DNA of 64,000 nucleotides from RUG023 sp900315435 (GCA_902788205.1 CADAJJ010000007.1:44384-108383), one strand, 5' to 3'. Positions 44,541 through 54,005 are shown, counted from the first letter of the stretch. Notes: generated from the sequence alone by a model not told the origin. Made by a program: numbers and translations.

Positions 44541-44569
44541 AGTGTAGCATCCCTTTTTCCAGTCCACAA
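44541..44569 (-). promoter_or_regulatory. Internal promoter of the binding-protein gene
   Basis: TTGTGG (44564-44569), 17 bases, TACACT (44541-44546). The region between it and the preceding gene is notably A/T-rich. Confidence 0.55.
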
Positions 44570-44655
44570 GGAAAAAACTTTTCCTATTCTGCGTTTTGAA
44601 GGAGCAACCCTTTTAAAGCACCATAAAAAGCAAATTATCGACAAATAAAAAAAGA

Positions 44656-45552
44656 TTAAGAAGCTTGGACGAACCTTTGAAAAATCCTGATATTGTGTTC
44701 TGGATGCGACAAGGTCTCCAGAATGCAATTAACCGGTTCCGCGACAATGGCGCCAAGAGCTTCCTGGAGCGGAAATGCGGCATTGACATCCAAGTCTCCA
44801 TGGCTGTCTTCCCAGATGTGGCCATCGGATGGGTTTGCATGCACATGGCAAGAGACGACCTTGCGGGTCGCCAGCATGCCCCGCACCGCCTCGAGGAAAT
44901 CGAATCCGAATGCGAAATGGGAAACCCAAAGGTGCCCGATATCCAGACAGAAGCACATATGGTCGACGGTCGCGAGCTGGGCGAAATCATCCGGTGTCAT
45001 GCAAAGATATCCGGAACGAGGGTTCAGGTTCTCGATTGCCAACGAGATACCCTCGTTCCAGCAGAGCCGACACACCATGCCGATATGCGATGTGAGCCGG
45101 TCCATCGCCTTCCGATACGCATCACTTTCCGGGTATTTCCTGTCGCAGATGGACCCTTCCCTTACAGCCACATGTTCCTGAAACAGCGGTTTGGACAGCA
45201 ACGACAGACGGGCGCTTTTGTCGCTCGGCATTCCTTCCTCGCACAGATAGCCGGGATGCAGGACCATGATGGAAGCATGGTAGCGTTTCGCGGTGACGAT
45301 GCTTCGTCTGATATCGTCCATGCCTTGGGTCAGGATGCAGGGATTGTCTGAAGCGAAATTCGGGAAATACCGGCTCCTCGGACAGGTTGCATGCAGGGAA
45401 ACGACCCGGTGTTCGAGAATCGGGGCCATCGTTTCCAACTGGTCGGGACGCATGTTGTAGGAAAGCTCGAAGTTGAGTTCCGGATAGTTCTCCGCAAGAG
45501 CCCTGATTTCCTCCTCATGCAAGCCTACCAGGGACAACCCCCATTCACGCAT
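44656..45552 (-). CDS. Sugar phosphate isomerase/epimerase-like TIM-barrel protein
   Basis: The 298-residue protein resembles the xylose-isomerase-like TIM-barrel family (AP endonuclease 2 superfamily): VVSLHATCP, ASIMVLHPGY, ISLAIENLNPRSG, MCFCLDIGHLW, VVSCHVHAN, CILETL. The histidine and glutamate residues at strand ends could bind a divalent metal. Members act on sugars, inosose or AP-site DNA; the operon points to sugar isomerisation. The ATG overlaps the DeoR regulator stop by eight bases. Confidence 0.82.
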   Translation of the reverse strand: MREWGLSLVGLHEEEIRALAENYPELNFELSYNMRPDQLETMAPILEHRVVSLHATCPRSRYFPNFASDNPCILTQGMDDIRRSIVTAKRYHASIMVLHPGYLCEEGMPSDKSARLSLLSKPLFQEHVAVREGSICDRKYPESDAYRKAMDRLTSHIGMVCRLCWNEGISLAIENLNPRSGYLCMTPDDFAQLATVDHMCFCLDIGHLWVSHFAFGFDFLEAVRGMLATRKVVSCHVHANPSDGHIWEDSHGDLDVNAAFPLQEALGAIVAEPVNCILETLSHPEHNIRIFQRFVQAS

Positions 45553-46309
45553 GCTTCGGCACCATCACCTTTACCCCATATCCTTCAAGGATGATACGGG
45601 TTTCCGTATCGATCCGGTCGGTCACCAACACATCGATATGGCTCCAATCGGTCACGCTGGCAAAGGACACCTTGCCCATCTTCGAACTATCCGCGACAAA
45701 ACAAACACGTTCCGCATTCTGGATCATCGCCTGCTTGGTGTCCGCCTCGACCAAATTGGAACAAGTGATTCCCTTCTCCACCGAATATCCGGAGCCACCA
45801 AGAAAGAGCCAATCGGCGTGGATCTGCGTCAGACAGGAACGGGCGATGCTGCCGATGGCGCTCATGGAGAAGCGCCGCAAGGAGCCCCCGATGAGGACAA
45901 GGTCGATAGTTTCCTCGTTCATCAGTTGTTGCATCACCAGCAAGGAGTTGGTGGCAACCGTGACCTGCTTGTCGACCAGATACTTTGCCATATGCATCGT
46001 GGTCGAACCGCTATCGATGATAATCGCCTGCCCGGAGGAAACCAAAGAAGCGGCAAGCCTGGCGATCTCATCCTTCTCCTTGGTCGACTCATGCATGGTA
46101 TGGGAAATGATCCTGATGAAATCCCGTTTCTCCGGAAGCATCGCGCCACCATGGGTGCGGACAAGCAAGCCCTTCTGCTGGAGAATGTCCAGATCTCCCC
46201 GAATCGTTACTTTGGATACTCCGAACCGTTCCGTCAGCTCGTCAACATGGATGCTTTCCTTCTCTTGAAGGAGTTGCAGGATCGCCTGCTTTCGTTCTGC
46301 GCCATTCAT
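45545..46309 (-). CDS. DeoR-family transcriptional regulator
   Basis: This 254-residue repressor has an N-terminal winged helix (RKQAILQLLQEKESIHVDELTERFGVSKVTIRGDLD) and the C-terminal phosphosugar-sensing domain with GSTTMHMAK, the DeoR effector loop. DeoR proteins typically respond to sugar phosphates, which fits an operon for phosphorylated sugars. It starts five bases after the phosphohexomutase stop and overlaps the next gene. Repeated CTTTCGTTTT sites before the operon are its likely operators. Confidence 0.92.
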   Translation of the reverse strand: MNGAERKQAILQLLQEKESIHVDELTERFGVSKVTIRGDLDILQQKGLLVRTHGGAMLPEKRDFIRIISHTMHESTKEKDEIARLAASLVSSGQAIIIDSGSTTMHMAKYLVDKQVTVATNSLLVMQQLMNEETIDLVLIGGSLRRFSMSAIGSIARSCLTQIHADWLFLGGSGYSVEKGITCSNLVEADTKQAMIQNAERVCFVADSSKMGKVSFASVTDWSHIDVLVTDRIDTETRIILEGYGVKVMVPKHA

Positions 46310-46314
46310 TTTTG

Positions 46315-47874
46315 TCAGTCCCCGTAATATGCATATCCTTTCTTGACGTACCTGTCAGCAATCTCGACAATGATTTTGTTGGTTTCCTCGCAGGTGTTCC
46401 GATCGTTCGAAACAACCTCCCACCGGCACATCGCGTCCTCGCTGCGGCTGATCCGCTGCGCCACCTGGCACCAAGGCTCATCTTCCAGTTGCACTCCCGC
46501 ATGGAAATGTCCCGGCAGATTGAAGCGCATCAATGTCGCATCAAGGTCGCTGCCATCATCCATCGTCTTGATGATGGTAGCGCCCCTTTCCTTCATGGCA
46601 TTCTCCACATCATCCATGATATGGGGCATCTCTTCGGGCGCCGGCTCGAAATGCACCGGCCATTCGCGATACCGATGGATTTGCTTTTGCAACCGTTGGG
46701 CTCGTTCGTAGGCTTTCGGGTTGTTCTTCCACGCTTTGGCGGTCAGCAGCGCGTAGAACAAGGTGTTTTCCGTAGCCGCATGCCCTTTCGACCAGTCCTT
46801 CTCGTCATAGGGGAAGTTCATGTAATAATGGGCGGACTCCTCTTCCGCCGCCACGTAGCGCTCACCGAAGCGCTCCATCAGTTTCCCTTTGATGAACGAG
46901 TGCCCGTTGCGGATGATGTGTACGCCTACGCCCGCTTTCGCTATTTCCACCAGAGCGGTCGGAATTGCCTTCACGTCGGCATAGAACTGCAGGTCCCTTT
47001 CCTGACCGGGGAAGGCATGGGAAAAGAGTTTTTTCATTTCTGGAACCAGTATGGCCATATTGAAACCCGGGACAATCTGCTCGCCGTTTCCATCCATCAA
47101 GTCCATGCGGTCTCCATCCCCGTCAAAGCAGAAACCGAAGTCGTACCGACCCGCCTTGACCGCGATCCGCGCGGGAGCGATGCTGCTTTCGACAACCGGA
47201 TTCGGGTCCCCTTCCGGGAAGAACCCGTCCGGAACCAGATGGCGGCTCTGGAAGTTCGCCCCGGCCTTTTCGAAGGCCATCGCGACATCGACGCCGGCCA
47301 TGCCGGAGAGAAACTCGCCCATCACGTGCAAGCCTTTCAAATCATCCTGTCCCACGTTCGCGAGGCGCATCGAGTAATCGACGAAACGGCTGCTCTCATT
47401 CACGATATGGACCTTTCCGCGGGCAGGGCCTGCCGGGAGAGGGGCATCCTGCAGGTAAAGCTCCTGGATTTTGGCGATACCGCCATCGGGCCCATAGCCG
47501 AAGGCAATGGGAACCAGGCCGGGAGCCACCAGTTTCAATCCGACGTAGTTGCCGGGATTGTGGCTCGCGGTCATCATGACCCCGGCACAATGAGGATACC
47601 GCATGCAGGTAAAATAAAATTCGCACGTTGCCGTCTGCAGGGGATTCACATACACGTCGAGGCCAAACCGGGGAAACAGCTCCAAGGCGAGCTCCATCAG
47701 TTCCGGACCATAGAGACGGGCGTCGCGACATATGACCACTCCGGAAACTTTCACTGAGTCCCGAAGGTACAGACCCACCGCCTTGACCAACCGGACTTCC
47801 AGGTCGACGTCAAGCATCTCCCTTTTGGAGCGGATATCGTACGCCTTGAACATCCCAAGGTTTCTCTCTTTCAT
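46315..47874 (-). CDS. Phosphohexomutase (phosphomannomutase/phosphoglucomutase family)
   Basis: It interconverts hexose 1- and 6-phosphates. The 519-residue protein has the phosphoserine loop MMTASHNPGNYVGLK (about 108-122), the metal-binding DGDGDRMD, and the sugar-binding EEES loop. The C-terminal region is somewhat longer than in ManB. It is the first gene of the operon. I start it at ATG 47874 with AAGGAG 12 bases upstream; an internal ATG at 47853 (MFKAYDIR) fits the usual family start but lacks a ribosome site. Confidence 0.9.
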   Translation of the reverse strand: MKERNLGMFKAYDIRSKREMLDVDLEVRLVKAVGLYLRDSVKVSGVVICRDARLYGPELMELALELFPRFGLDVYVNPLQTATCEFYFTCMRYPHCAGVMMTASHNPGNYVGLKLVAPGLVPIAFGYGPDGGIAKIQELYLQDAPLPAGPARGKVHIVNESSRFVDYSMRLANVGQDDLKGLHVMGEFLSGMAGVDVAMAFEKAGANFQSRHLVPDGFFPEGDPNPVVESSIAPARIAVKAGRYDFGFCFDGDGDRMDLMDGNGEQIVPGFNMAILVPEMKKLFSHAFPGQERDLQFYADVKAIPTALVEIAKAGVGVHIIRNGHSFIKGKLMERFGERYVAAEEESAHYYMNFPYDEKDWSKGHAATENTLFYALLTAKAWKNNPKAYERAQRLQKQIHRYREWPVHFEPAPEEMPHIMDDVENAMKERGATIIKTMDDGSDLDATLMRFNLPGHFHAGVQLEDEPWCQVAQRISRSEDAMCRWEVVSNDRNTCEETNKIIVEIADRYVKKGYAYYGD

Positions 47875-47904
47875 GACAGGAACAAGCTCCTTTGGGGCTA
47901 CTGT

Positions 47905-47960
47905 ACCATACCCTTTGCAAAAACGAAAGACAACATCCACTAAAAATAATAAAACGAAAG
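47905..47960 (-). promoter_or_regulatory. Promoter and DeoR-type repeat operators of the phosphosugar operon
   Basis: TTGTCT (47928-47933), 17 bases, TATGGT (47905-47910). CTTTCGTTTT occurs twice on the minus strand (47920-47929, overlapping the -35, and 47951-47960), 31 bases apart, in the form of direct repeats used by DeoR-family repressors such as AgaR. Confidence 0.65.
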
Positions 47961-48008
47961 CAAAAAGCATCCCTAGCTTTGCCGTTCCCTTTTTGATAGC
48001 ATGGGCAC

Positions 48009-48533
48009 ATGAAACTGATCGTCTTCCTCGGCAATCCCGGAAGGGAATACCGGAAAACCAGACACAACGCAGGCTTCATCGTCGCCGACCATATGTATCC
48101 CTCGACCAGCTGGCAGGACAAGTTCCATGGACAGTATGCCGTGGAGGGGGGCATGAAGCTGTTGAAACCACAGACCTACATGAACCTCAGCGGAACCTGT
48201 GTCGGCGAGGCCGCCAGTTTCTTCAGATTGAGGCCGCAGGAAATCCTCGTGGTCCACGACGACCTGGAGCTTCCCTTCGGCGAGATCCGGTTGCAGCTCG
48301 GCGGCGGCCTTCAGGGCCATAACGGATTGCGTTCGATCAAAGAACGACTGGGCAGCGACCAGTTTGCCAGATTGCGTATCGGCATCGGAAGGCCCGTGCA
48401 TGAAGGGGTAGCCCAGTATGTGCTGAGCCCATTCACCGAGGACGAGTGGATCGGATGGGATTTGCTTTTGCCCCATCTCCGCGCCATGGTGGAAACCTGC
48501 GACCATATTCCCCAAGTCTACAAGCTTCCCTGA
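48009..48533 (+). CDS. pth: Peptidyl-tRNA hydrolase
   Basis: It rescues tRNA by cleaving peptidyl-tRNA. The 174-residue protein has FLGNPGREYRKTRHNAGF with the catalytic histidine, KPQTYMNLSG, VVHDDLELPFG and GGGLQGHNGLRSI. No Shine-Dalgarno sequence precedes the ATG; a TAGCAT -10-like box ends six bases before it but its -35 is poor. It stands alone, divergent from the phosphohexomutase operon. Confidence 0.95.
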   Translation: MKLIVFLGNPGREYRKTRHNAGFIVADHMYPSTSWQDKFHGQYAVEGGMKLLKPQTYMNLSGTCVGEAASFFRLRPQEILVVHDDLELPFGEIRLQLGGGLQGHNGLRSIKERLGSDQFARLRIGIGRPVHEGVAQYVLSPFTEDEWIGWDLLLPHLRAMVETCDHIPQVYKLP

Positions 48534-48624
48534 TATCGACGATTAGCAAGACAAGAATGTTGTTCTACCTTGCCCGCAACCCCATTTGACCCATATACTA
48601 TGAGAAAAGAAGAGGGAGGCGGGC

Positions 48625-51600
48625 ATGCAAAACCATGACCTTCGGGTTTCCATACGATTACGGACGGATCTGCAACAGTTTCAACCATTCTTTGCGGAAA
48701 ATCGTCAGATGGACAAGCTCTACCAGGAGGCAAGCCGTTTCGCCCACCTCTTCAACCAGGCGGTGGAAACCCACCCGGAGTGGGAATATCTTTCGCCCGC
48801 GGACCTTAATGCGAGCGTCCTGCTCCACCTGCTCTACCAGACGGTGCTCGACACCTATCTGCGCACCACCAACCCTCCCTTCTTCCATGCCACCAGCTCC
48901 CATCTGGACGGCCCGGCCCGGTCTGCCCTCGCCTTTTACGCGAAGGAGTTCCCTTCCCCGCTTCTGGCCGAGCATCATCCAGAACCGGCCGAGTTCACCG
49001 ACGAGAGTCTCCGCGGCTTCTTCGTCCACCGGGTCATGCAGGTCAATCCGGCTCTGGTCAAGGCGATCAGGCCGCTGATCGCTCCTCGTGGACTGACCTT
49101 TCCACCGGAGACCACCAATCTGATCAGGATCCTCGAGCAGGACGTCTCCGGCGGACAGCCGATGGAGGTGGGAACAAGAAAGATGAACCTGTTCGCGTTC
49201 CTGACCGAACCTGCGAGACTCCATCCGACCGACCTGCTGGCCCAGATTTCCTTCATCCTGGACAAATGGGGCGCGTTGGTGCCCGAGACCATCAAGACAT
49301 TGCTGTTCAAGGCGATGACCATCATGCGCGAGGAGCACAAGCCCCGCTTTATCGGCGGAGGCCCGGCCCCGACGAACGTCCCCGACTACAGCGCGCTGGA
49401 TGGCGACTACGAGGCCTTCTCCCAAGACCGGAACTGGATGCCGAACGTGGTCATGATGGCGAAAAGCACACTGGTCTGGCTGGACCAGCTCTCCAAGCTC
49501 TATCAGAAGCCCATCACCACGCTGGACCAGATTCCCGACGAGGAGCTCGACCTGCTCAAGCGGCGAGGATTCACCGCCCTTTGGCTGATTGGCCTGTGGG
49601 AGCGTTCCACGGCCAGCAAGAAGATCAAGAACCTGTGCGGGAACCCGGACGCCGAGGCATCCGCATACTCGTTGGACGACTATGAGATTTCCCCTGCGAT
49701 CGGAGGATGGAACGCACTGGAAAACCTGCGCGAGCGCTGCCGCGTCCGTGGCATCCGGCTCGCCAGCGACATGGTCCCCAACCATACCGGCATCGACAGC
49801 CGATGGGTCATGGAGCACCCGGAGTACTTCATCCAGCAGGACTATCCTCCCTTCCCCTCTTACTCCTATAATGGTCCTGACCTTTCTTCCAACCCCGACA
49901 TCGAAATCAAGCTGGAAGACCATTACTACAACCGCACCGACGCGGCGGTTACCTTCCGTCGCAGGGACAAGAGGACCGGGCAGACCACCTACATCTTCCA
50001 CGGGAATGACGGCACATCGATGCCCTGGAACGACACCGCACAGCTCGATTTCCTCAACCCGGTCACCCGAGAGGCGGTCTATCAGGAAATCCGCCATGTG
50101 GCGCAGAATTTCCCGATCATCCGCTTCGATGCCGCCATGACCTTGGCGAAAAAGCACATCAGACGTCTGTGGTACCCCCAGCTGGGTGCCGGAGGGGATA
50201 TCGCGGGACGGGCGAACGCGTCGATGAGCGACGCCGAGTTCAACGCCAGGATTCCCAAGGAATTCTGGCGTGAGGTGGTCGACCGGCTCGCCCAGGAACT
50301 TCCCGACACCCTGTTGCTGGCAGAGGCCTTCTGGATGATGGAGGGATACTTCGTCCGTACGCTCGGCATGCATCGCGTCTACAACAGCGCCTTCATGAAC
50401 ATGCTGAAGAACCAGGAGAACAAGAAGTACCGGGATACCATCAAGCAGACCATCGGCTTCGACCCGGAGATCCTGAAACGGTTCGTCAATTTCATGAACA
50501 ACCCGGACGAAGAGACCGCCATCGCCCAGTTCGGCGACGGCGACAAGTACTTCGGGGTATGCACGCTGCTCTCCACCATGCCCGGACTGCCGATGTTCGG
50601 CCATGGACAACTCGAGGGCTATCGCGAAAAGTACGGAATGGAGTACCGTCGCGCCTACTGGGACGAGCAACCCAACCAGGGGTTGCTTTCCGAGCATGAA
50701 CGGAGAATCTTCCCGCTGCTCAGGAAACGCTACCTGTTCAGCGGTTGCGACCATTTCCAGCTGTTCGACCTGGTCGGACCCTTCGGCAAGGTCGAGGAGT
50801 CCGCCTACTGCTACACCAACGGAACCGACGAGGAGCGGTCGTTGGTGCTGTTCAACAACCAGTACGAGGCGGTCGAGGGAACGATTTTCCAAAGTGCCGA
50901 CAAGCTGGTACGCCACGGACAAGAACGCATGGCCGAACAGGTCTCCATCGCCCAGGCGCTCGGCGTCCACGACGAGTCCGACCGCTATCTCGTCTACACA
51001 CAGTTCCCGGAGATGCTGACCTATATCCGGCCCTCCTGCGACATCTGCCGTCATGGTTGTTCCTTTCATCTGAACGGCTATCAGACGATCGTGTTCATCA
51101 AGGTCCACGAGGTAGCCGACACTGACGGCACCTACCGGACGCTTTGCGAGGCCTTGGGAGGAAAGGGAGTCCCGAACCTGGAAGAGGAAATCGCCATGCT
51201 CCGGCTGAGGCCGCTGCACAAGCTGTTCCGTTCCCTGACCGCGTCTCCGTTCATCCACAGCATCACGCGCGCTTTGGACGGAGAGGAGTCCGCCATCAGG
51301 GCAGCCGCCATCGACCTGACCGAGTGCTATCGGGAACTCACCCACTACGCGCTTGCGATGCCGGAGGAGGTCTTCCGGTATGTCCGGGTACCCGTCACGA
51401 ATCTTGCAAGCAAAACCGTGCTCAACTTGCTGGACCGGCAGTTCGCCCCATTCGCCAAGGCTGAAGGAATCGAACGTCATATCGCGCAGATAATGCCTGA
51501 GCTTCCCTATGCAATGATAGCCTCGTTTATCATCGAACCCCTCACAAATGACGTACAATCGGTCCAAGAGGCCATGGCTCTTGCCGACAGAATCCTATTG

Positions 51601-51948
51601 AACAGGTTGCTCGCCCCCGTGCTGGAACCTCTGGGGTATTCCAGGGACGAGATTCGCGGCATCTGCCATATGGGCGCGATCCTCGCCGTCAGCGGAAGGC
51701 TGACAACCCAACGTGAGGCGGGGAAGATGCTGGAGGAGATGATGAAGGACCACAGCTTGTGGCTCTTCGCCGGTTGCAACAGCTACCACGGGGTCACCTA
51801 CTACAGGAAAGAGTCGATGCAGGACCTTTTGGTATTGCAGACATTGAGCCTGGAACGGGCCGGCGACATGTCGGCGGTGGCTCTCCTTCGGCAACTGCTG
51901 GCGAAGGAGTCGACCGCAAATTATCGTCTGGACGCCATGCAGAATTGA
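48625..51948 (+). CDS. Large GH13 (alpha-amylase family) protein with unusual N- and C-terminal regions
   Basis: The 1107-residue protein has a catalytic barrel with the four GH13 regions: DMVPNH (about 380), IIRFDAAMTL with the nucleophile aspartate (about 505), LLAEAFW with the acid/base glutamate (about 570), and NFMNNPDEET for the transition-state aspartate (about 630). About 280 residues precede the barrel and 300 follow, both helical-looking and unrecognised. No signal peptide is seen, so it should act inside the cell on alpha-glucans or related glycosides. Region IV reads NNPDEE instead of the usual NHD. The ATG at 48625 has GGAGG upstream. Confidence 0.85.
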   Translation: MQNHDLRVSIRLRTDLQQFQPFFAENRQMDKLYQEASRFAHLFNQAVETHPEWEYLSPADLNASVLLHLLYQTVLDTYLRTTNPPFFHATSSHLDGPARSALAFYAKEFPSPLLAEHHPEPAEFTDESLRGFFVHRVMQVNPALVKAIRPLIAPRGLTFPPETTNLIRILEQDVSGGQPMEVGTRKMNLFAFLTEPARLHPTDLLAQISFILDKWGALVPETIKTLLFKAMTIMREEHKPRFIGGGPAPTNVPDYSALDGDYEAFSQDRNWMPNVVMMAKSTLVWLDQLSKLYQKPITTLDQIPDEELDLLKRRGFTALWLIGLWERSTASKKIKNLCGNPDAEASAYSLDDYEISPAIGGWNALENLRERCRVRGIRLASDMVPNHTGIDSRWVMEHPEYFIQQDYPPFPSYSYNGPDLSSNPDIEIKLEDHYYNRTDAAVTFRRRDKRTGQTTYIFHGNDGTSMPWNDTAQLDFLNPVTREAVYQEIRHVAQNFPIIRFDAAMTLAKKHIRRLWYPQLGAGGDIAGRANASMSDAEFNARIPKEFWREVVDRLAQELPDTLLLAEAFWMMEGYFVRTLGMHRVYNSAFMNMLKNQENKKYRDTIKQTIGFDPEILKRFVNFMNNPDEETAIAQFGDGDKYFGVCTLLSTMPGLPMFGHGQLEGYREKYGMEYRRAYWDEQPNQGLLSEHERRIFPLLRKRYLFSGCDHFQLFDLVGPFGKVEESAYCYTNGTDEERSLVLFNNQYEAVEGTIFQSADKLVRHGQERMAEQVSIAQALGVHDESDRYLVYTQFPEMLTYIRPSCDICRHGCSFHLNGYQTIVFIKVHEVADTDGTYRTLCEALGGKGVPNLEEEIAMLRLRPLHKLFRSLTASPFIHSITRALDGEESAIRAAAIDLTECYRELTHYALAMPEEVFRYVRVPVTNLASKTVLNLLDRQFAPFAKAEGIERHIAQIMPELPYAMIASFIIEPLTNDVQSVQEAMALADRILLNRLLAPVLEPLGYSRDEIRGICHMGAILAVSGRLTTQREAGKMLEEMMKDHSLWLFAGCNSYHGVTYYRKESMQDLLVLQTLSLERAGDMSAVALLRQLLAKESTANYRLDAMQN

Positions 51949-51973
51949 CTCACCATTGAGGTTGGGTTACTCT
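51945..51973 (+). promoter_or_regulatory. Leaderless promoter of the symporter gene
   Basis: TTGACT (51945-51950, overlapping the stop codon of the GH13 gene), 17 bases, TACTCT (51968-51973), then seven bases to the ATG at 51981. Confidence 0.65.
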
Positions 51974-51980
51974 AAGCAGT

Positions 51981-53219
51981 ATGAAAACTTGGCTCACGTA
52001 TCTGGCGGCTGTGTTCATGGCTTTGGCTGCTACCCTGGTAGCTGGACAGAGTCCGATTTTCCTGACCGCCATGACAGATTTGACGGTCTTTCTTGAACAA
52101 ACAGGGTTTTGCATCCTGCTCTTGATGGTCATCTGCAGCTTTACCAGCGGAATTGCCTCGTGCCGCAAGGATGGAAGACTCCACACCGTCCTGATTTCCT
52201 CCGTAATCTGGGCATTCGCCTCGACCGTGTTGCTGAGCTTGAGTGCCGTGGCCATTTTCCGTTCCTTCAGCGCTCGCTTTCCGGTCACCAGCACCGCCGG
52301 CTCGGGGATCGACATTTCCGTTTTCCCGGGCAAGAGCCTTGTCAGCCTCGGTCTTGTGGAAGCGAGCCCTCTGGGCTTCTTCGAGACGGTCCGGGCGTTG
52401 ATGCCGGCATTCCTGATTGTCTGCTTTCTGGTCGGCTATTTCCTGAAACCGAATGTCGAGGTCATCAGACCGGCCTATGTGGTGATGAACAGTTTCAGTG
52501 AGGTGATGTTCCGCATGGTCCGTGCCATCACCATTTCCTCCTACTTGTTTGTGTTTGTCGCGGCAAGCACCTTCTTTTCCACGCTGATGCAGGAAGGATC
52601 TATCTTCGTCGCGGGACAGTTCCTGACGATGTTGGTCATCGGGTGCAGCGCTGCCATCTTCATTGTCCTTCCCCTCCTTTTCGCCTGTACAACCAAATTC
52701 AGGGTAAATCCCTACCAGACGGTGTACCGTTCGCTGGCGCCTGTGATCACCGGCCTTTTTTCCGGCGATATCCTCCTGACCGCCCTCATCGGGCAGCCTG
52801 TAGCGCGCCACAACCTTGGCTGCCAGAAGCGTATCGCTTCCACCGCTATCCCCTTCCATGCGATGTTCGGCCGTGGCGGCTCCGCCATGATTGGTACCCT
52901 CTGTACGCTGAGTCTGCTCGCCGCGGTCAACCCGGAAGCCTTGACCGGACGGGTCGAGGTGCTGGTCGCATTGGTCTGCGCCTTGGTCAGCTTCTGCAGC
53001 GCCCTCTCCTTCGGGAGCGAGATATTCCTGATTGCCGTGCTTGCCCTCCGCTTGTTCGGCATCAACCTCTATGGTTCCGAGCTGACGATGCTGGCCTTGC
53101 TCCCCCTGGTGGAAGGCATGGGCGTCATGGTCGATTCCCTGGTGGCAGCCATGGGAGCGAGCTGGAGCGCACAACTGTTGGATGTGCGTGTAGAGACGCC
53201 CTATAAGGATATCCTGTAA
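51981..53219 (+). CDS. Dicarboxylate/amino acid:cation symporter-like membrane protein
   Basis: The 412-residue protein has about eight or more membrane segments and the pattern of the DAACS (glutamate/dicarboxylate:cation) family: a serine-rich loop (KRIASTAIPFHAMFGRGGSAMIG, in place of the usual SSxATLP hairpin), LTALIGQPVARHNLG, and LLPLVEGMGVMVDSLVAAMG near the end. It is divergent, so the substrate is open. There is no ribosome-binding site, and the promoter predicts a leaderless message. It probably forms an operon with the membrane protein five bases downstream. Confidence 0.75.
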   Translation: MKTWLTYLAAVFMALAATLVAGQSPIFLTAMTDLTVFLEQTGFCILLLMVICSFTSGIASCRKDGRLHTVLISSVIWAFASTVLLSLSAVAIFRSFSARFPVTSTAGSGIDISVFPGKSLVSLGLVEASPLGFFETVRALMPAFLIVCFLVGYFLKPNVEVIRPAYVVMNSFSEVMFRMVRAITISSYLFVFVAASTFFSTLMQEGSIFVAGQFLTMLVIGCSAAIFIVLPLLFACTTKFRVNPYQTVYRSLAPVITGLFSGDILLTALIGQPVARHNLGCQKRIASTAIPFHAMFGRGGSAMIGTLCTLSLLAAVNPEALTGRVEVLVALVCALVSFCSALSFGSEIFLIAVLALRLFGINLYGSELTMLALLPLVEGMGVMVDSLVAAMGASWSAQLLDVRVETPYKDIL

Positions 53220-53224
53220 GCAAG

Positions 53225-53998
53225 ATGAAGAAGCTCTTTTTCCGGCATCTCTGTCTGATTCTCCAGAGTCTGACGACTCTCGCCTTTTGTGTGCTGATCG
53301 TCTATGGGGCGTACTCGGCGCTGGAAGAAGGGGTTCCCCTGTTTGCCATCTCCCTGCGATTCGGCCCGAGCTTCGCCCACATGGTCATCTCGCTTGTCCT
53401 GGCGGTGATGGTCTACCATTACCTGCGAACCACCTTTGGCAGTGACGCGCAGTTGATGCCGTTCCTCTTATTGCTCCTTTCCCTGCTGGAGTTGCGGGTC
53501 TATCCTGTCTGTTATCTGTACACCCAGACGCTTTCCTTCTCGATGAGCCAGACTGCCCGCCTCTACCAAATCATCCTGCTAGCGGCAATCTTGATTTCCA
53601 TGGAGTGCATGCTGTACCAGACGGAAATCAATGTCAAACGAATCAATACAGGCATCCTGATTGCCTGCGCTGTCTCCTTGTTGGTGGGAATGGCCGTTCC
53701 GCTCTCCCCTAACACGGCGACCTTTCTTGAGGGTGCCTATATCGGAGCCCTGACCATGCGCGGGGCTGTCTGTATCCTTGGCGGAATAGGCTTGGCGATT
53801 CTCTTCTGCAGCGTCTTCCAGGAAAACGTCTCCAAGGAGACCATCATCAAATGCGTCGCCTACACGATGCACATCGTCGCGCTCGTGCTTCTCGCTTTCC
53901 CGTATGGAATGATCCGGGACGGAATCGCGCTTTTGCTTGAGTTGGCGAGCTTGGTCATCCTGGTGCTTGTCGCCCGCAGCCGCCGGATTTGGGCCTGA
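53225..53998 (+). CDS. Integral membrane protein of unknown function
   Basis: The 257-residue protein has about seven hydrophobic segments (for example LTTLAFCVLIVYGAY, MPFLLLLLSLLELRVYPV, LLELASLVILVLVA) and no recognised family. It starts five bases after the symporter stop and is probably cotranslated with it, perhaps as an accessory subunit. The 3' end nearly abuts a convergent gene. Confidence 0.7.
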   Translation: MKKLFFRHLCLILQSLTTLAFCVLIVYGAYSALEEGVPLFAISLRFGPSFAHMVISLVLAVMVYHYLRTTFGSDAQLMPFLLLLLSLLELRVYPVCYLYTQTLSFSMSQTARLYQIILLAAILISMECMLYQTEINVKRINTGILIACAVSLLVGMAVPLSPNTATFLEGAYIGALTMRGAVCILGGIGLAILFCSVFQENVSKETIIKCVAYTMHIVALVLLAFPYGMIRDGIALLLELASLVILVLVARSRRIWA

Positions 53999-54005
53999 AC
54001 TTTCG

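Noticed and set aside
48658..51567. 969-codon open frame antisense to the GH13 gene
   Set aside because: The GH13 motifs are unmistakable on the plus strand and the antisense frame has no start signals or domains.
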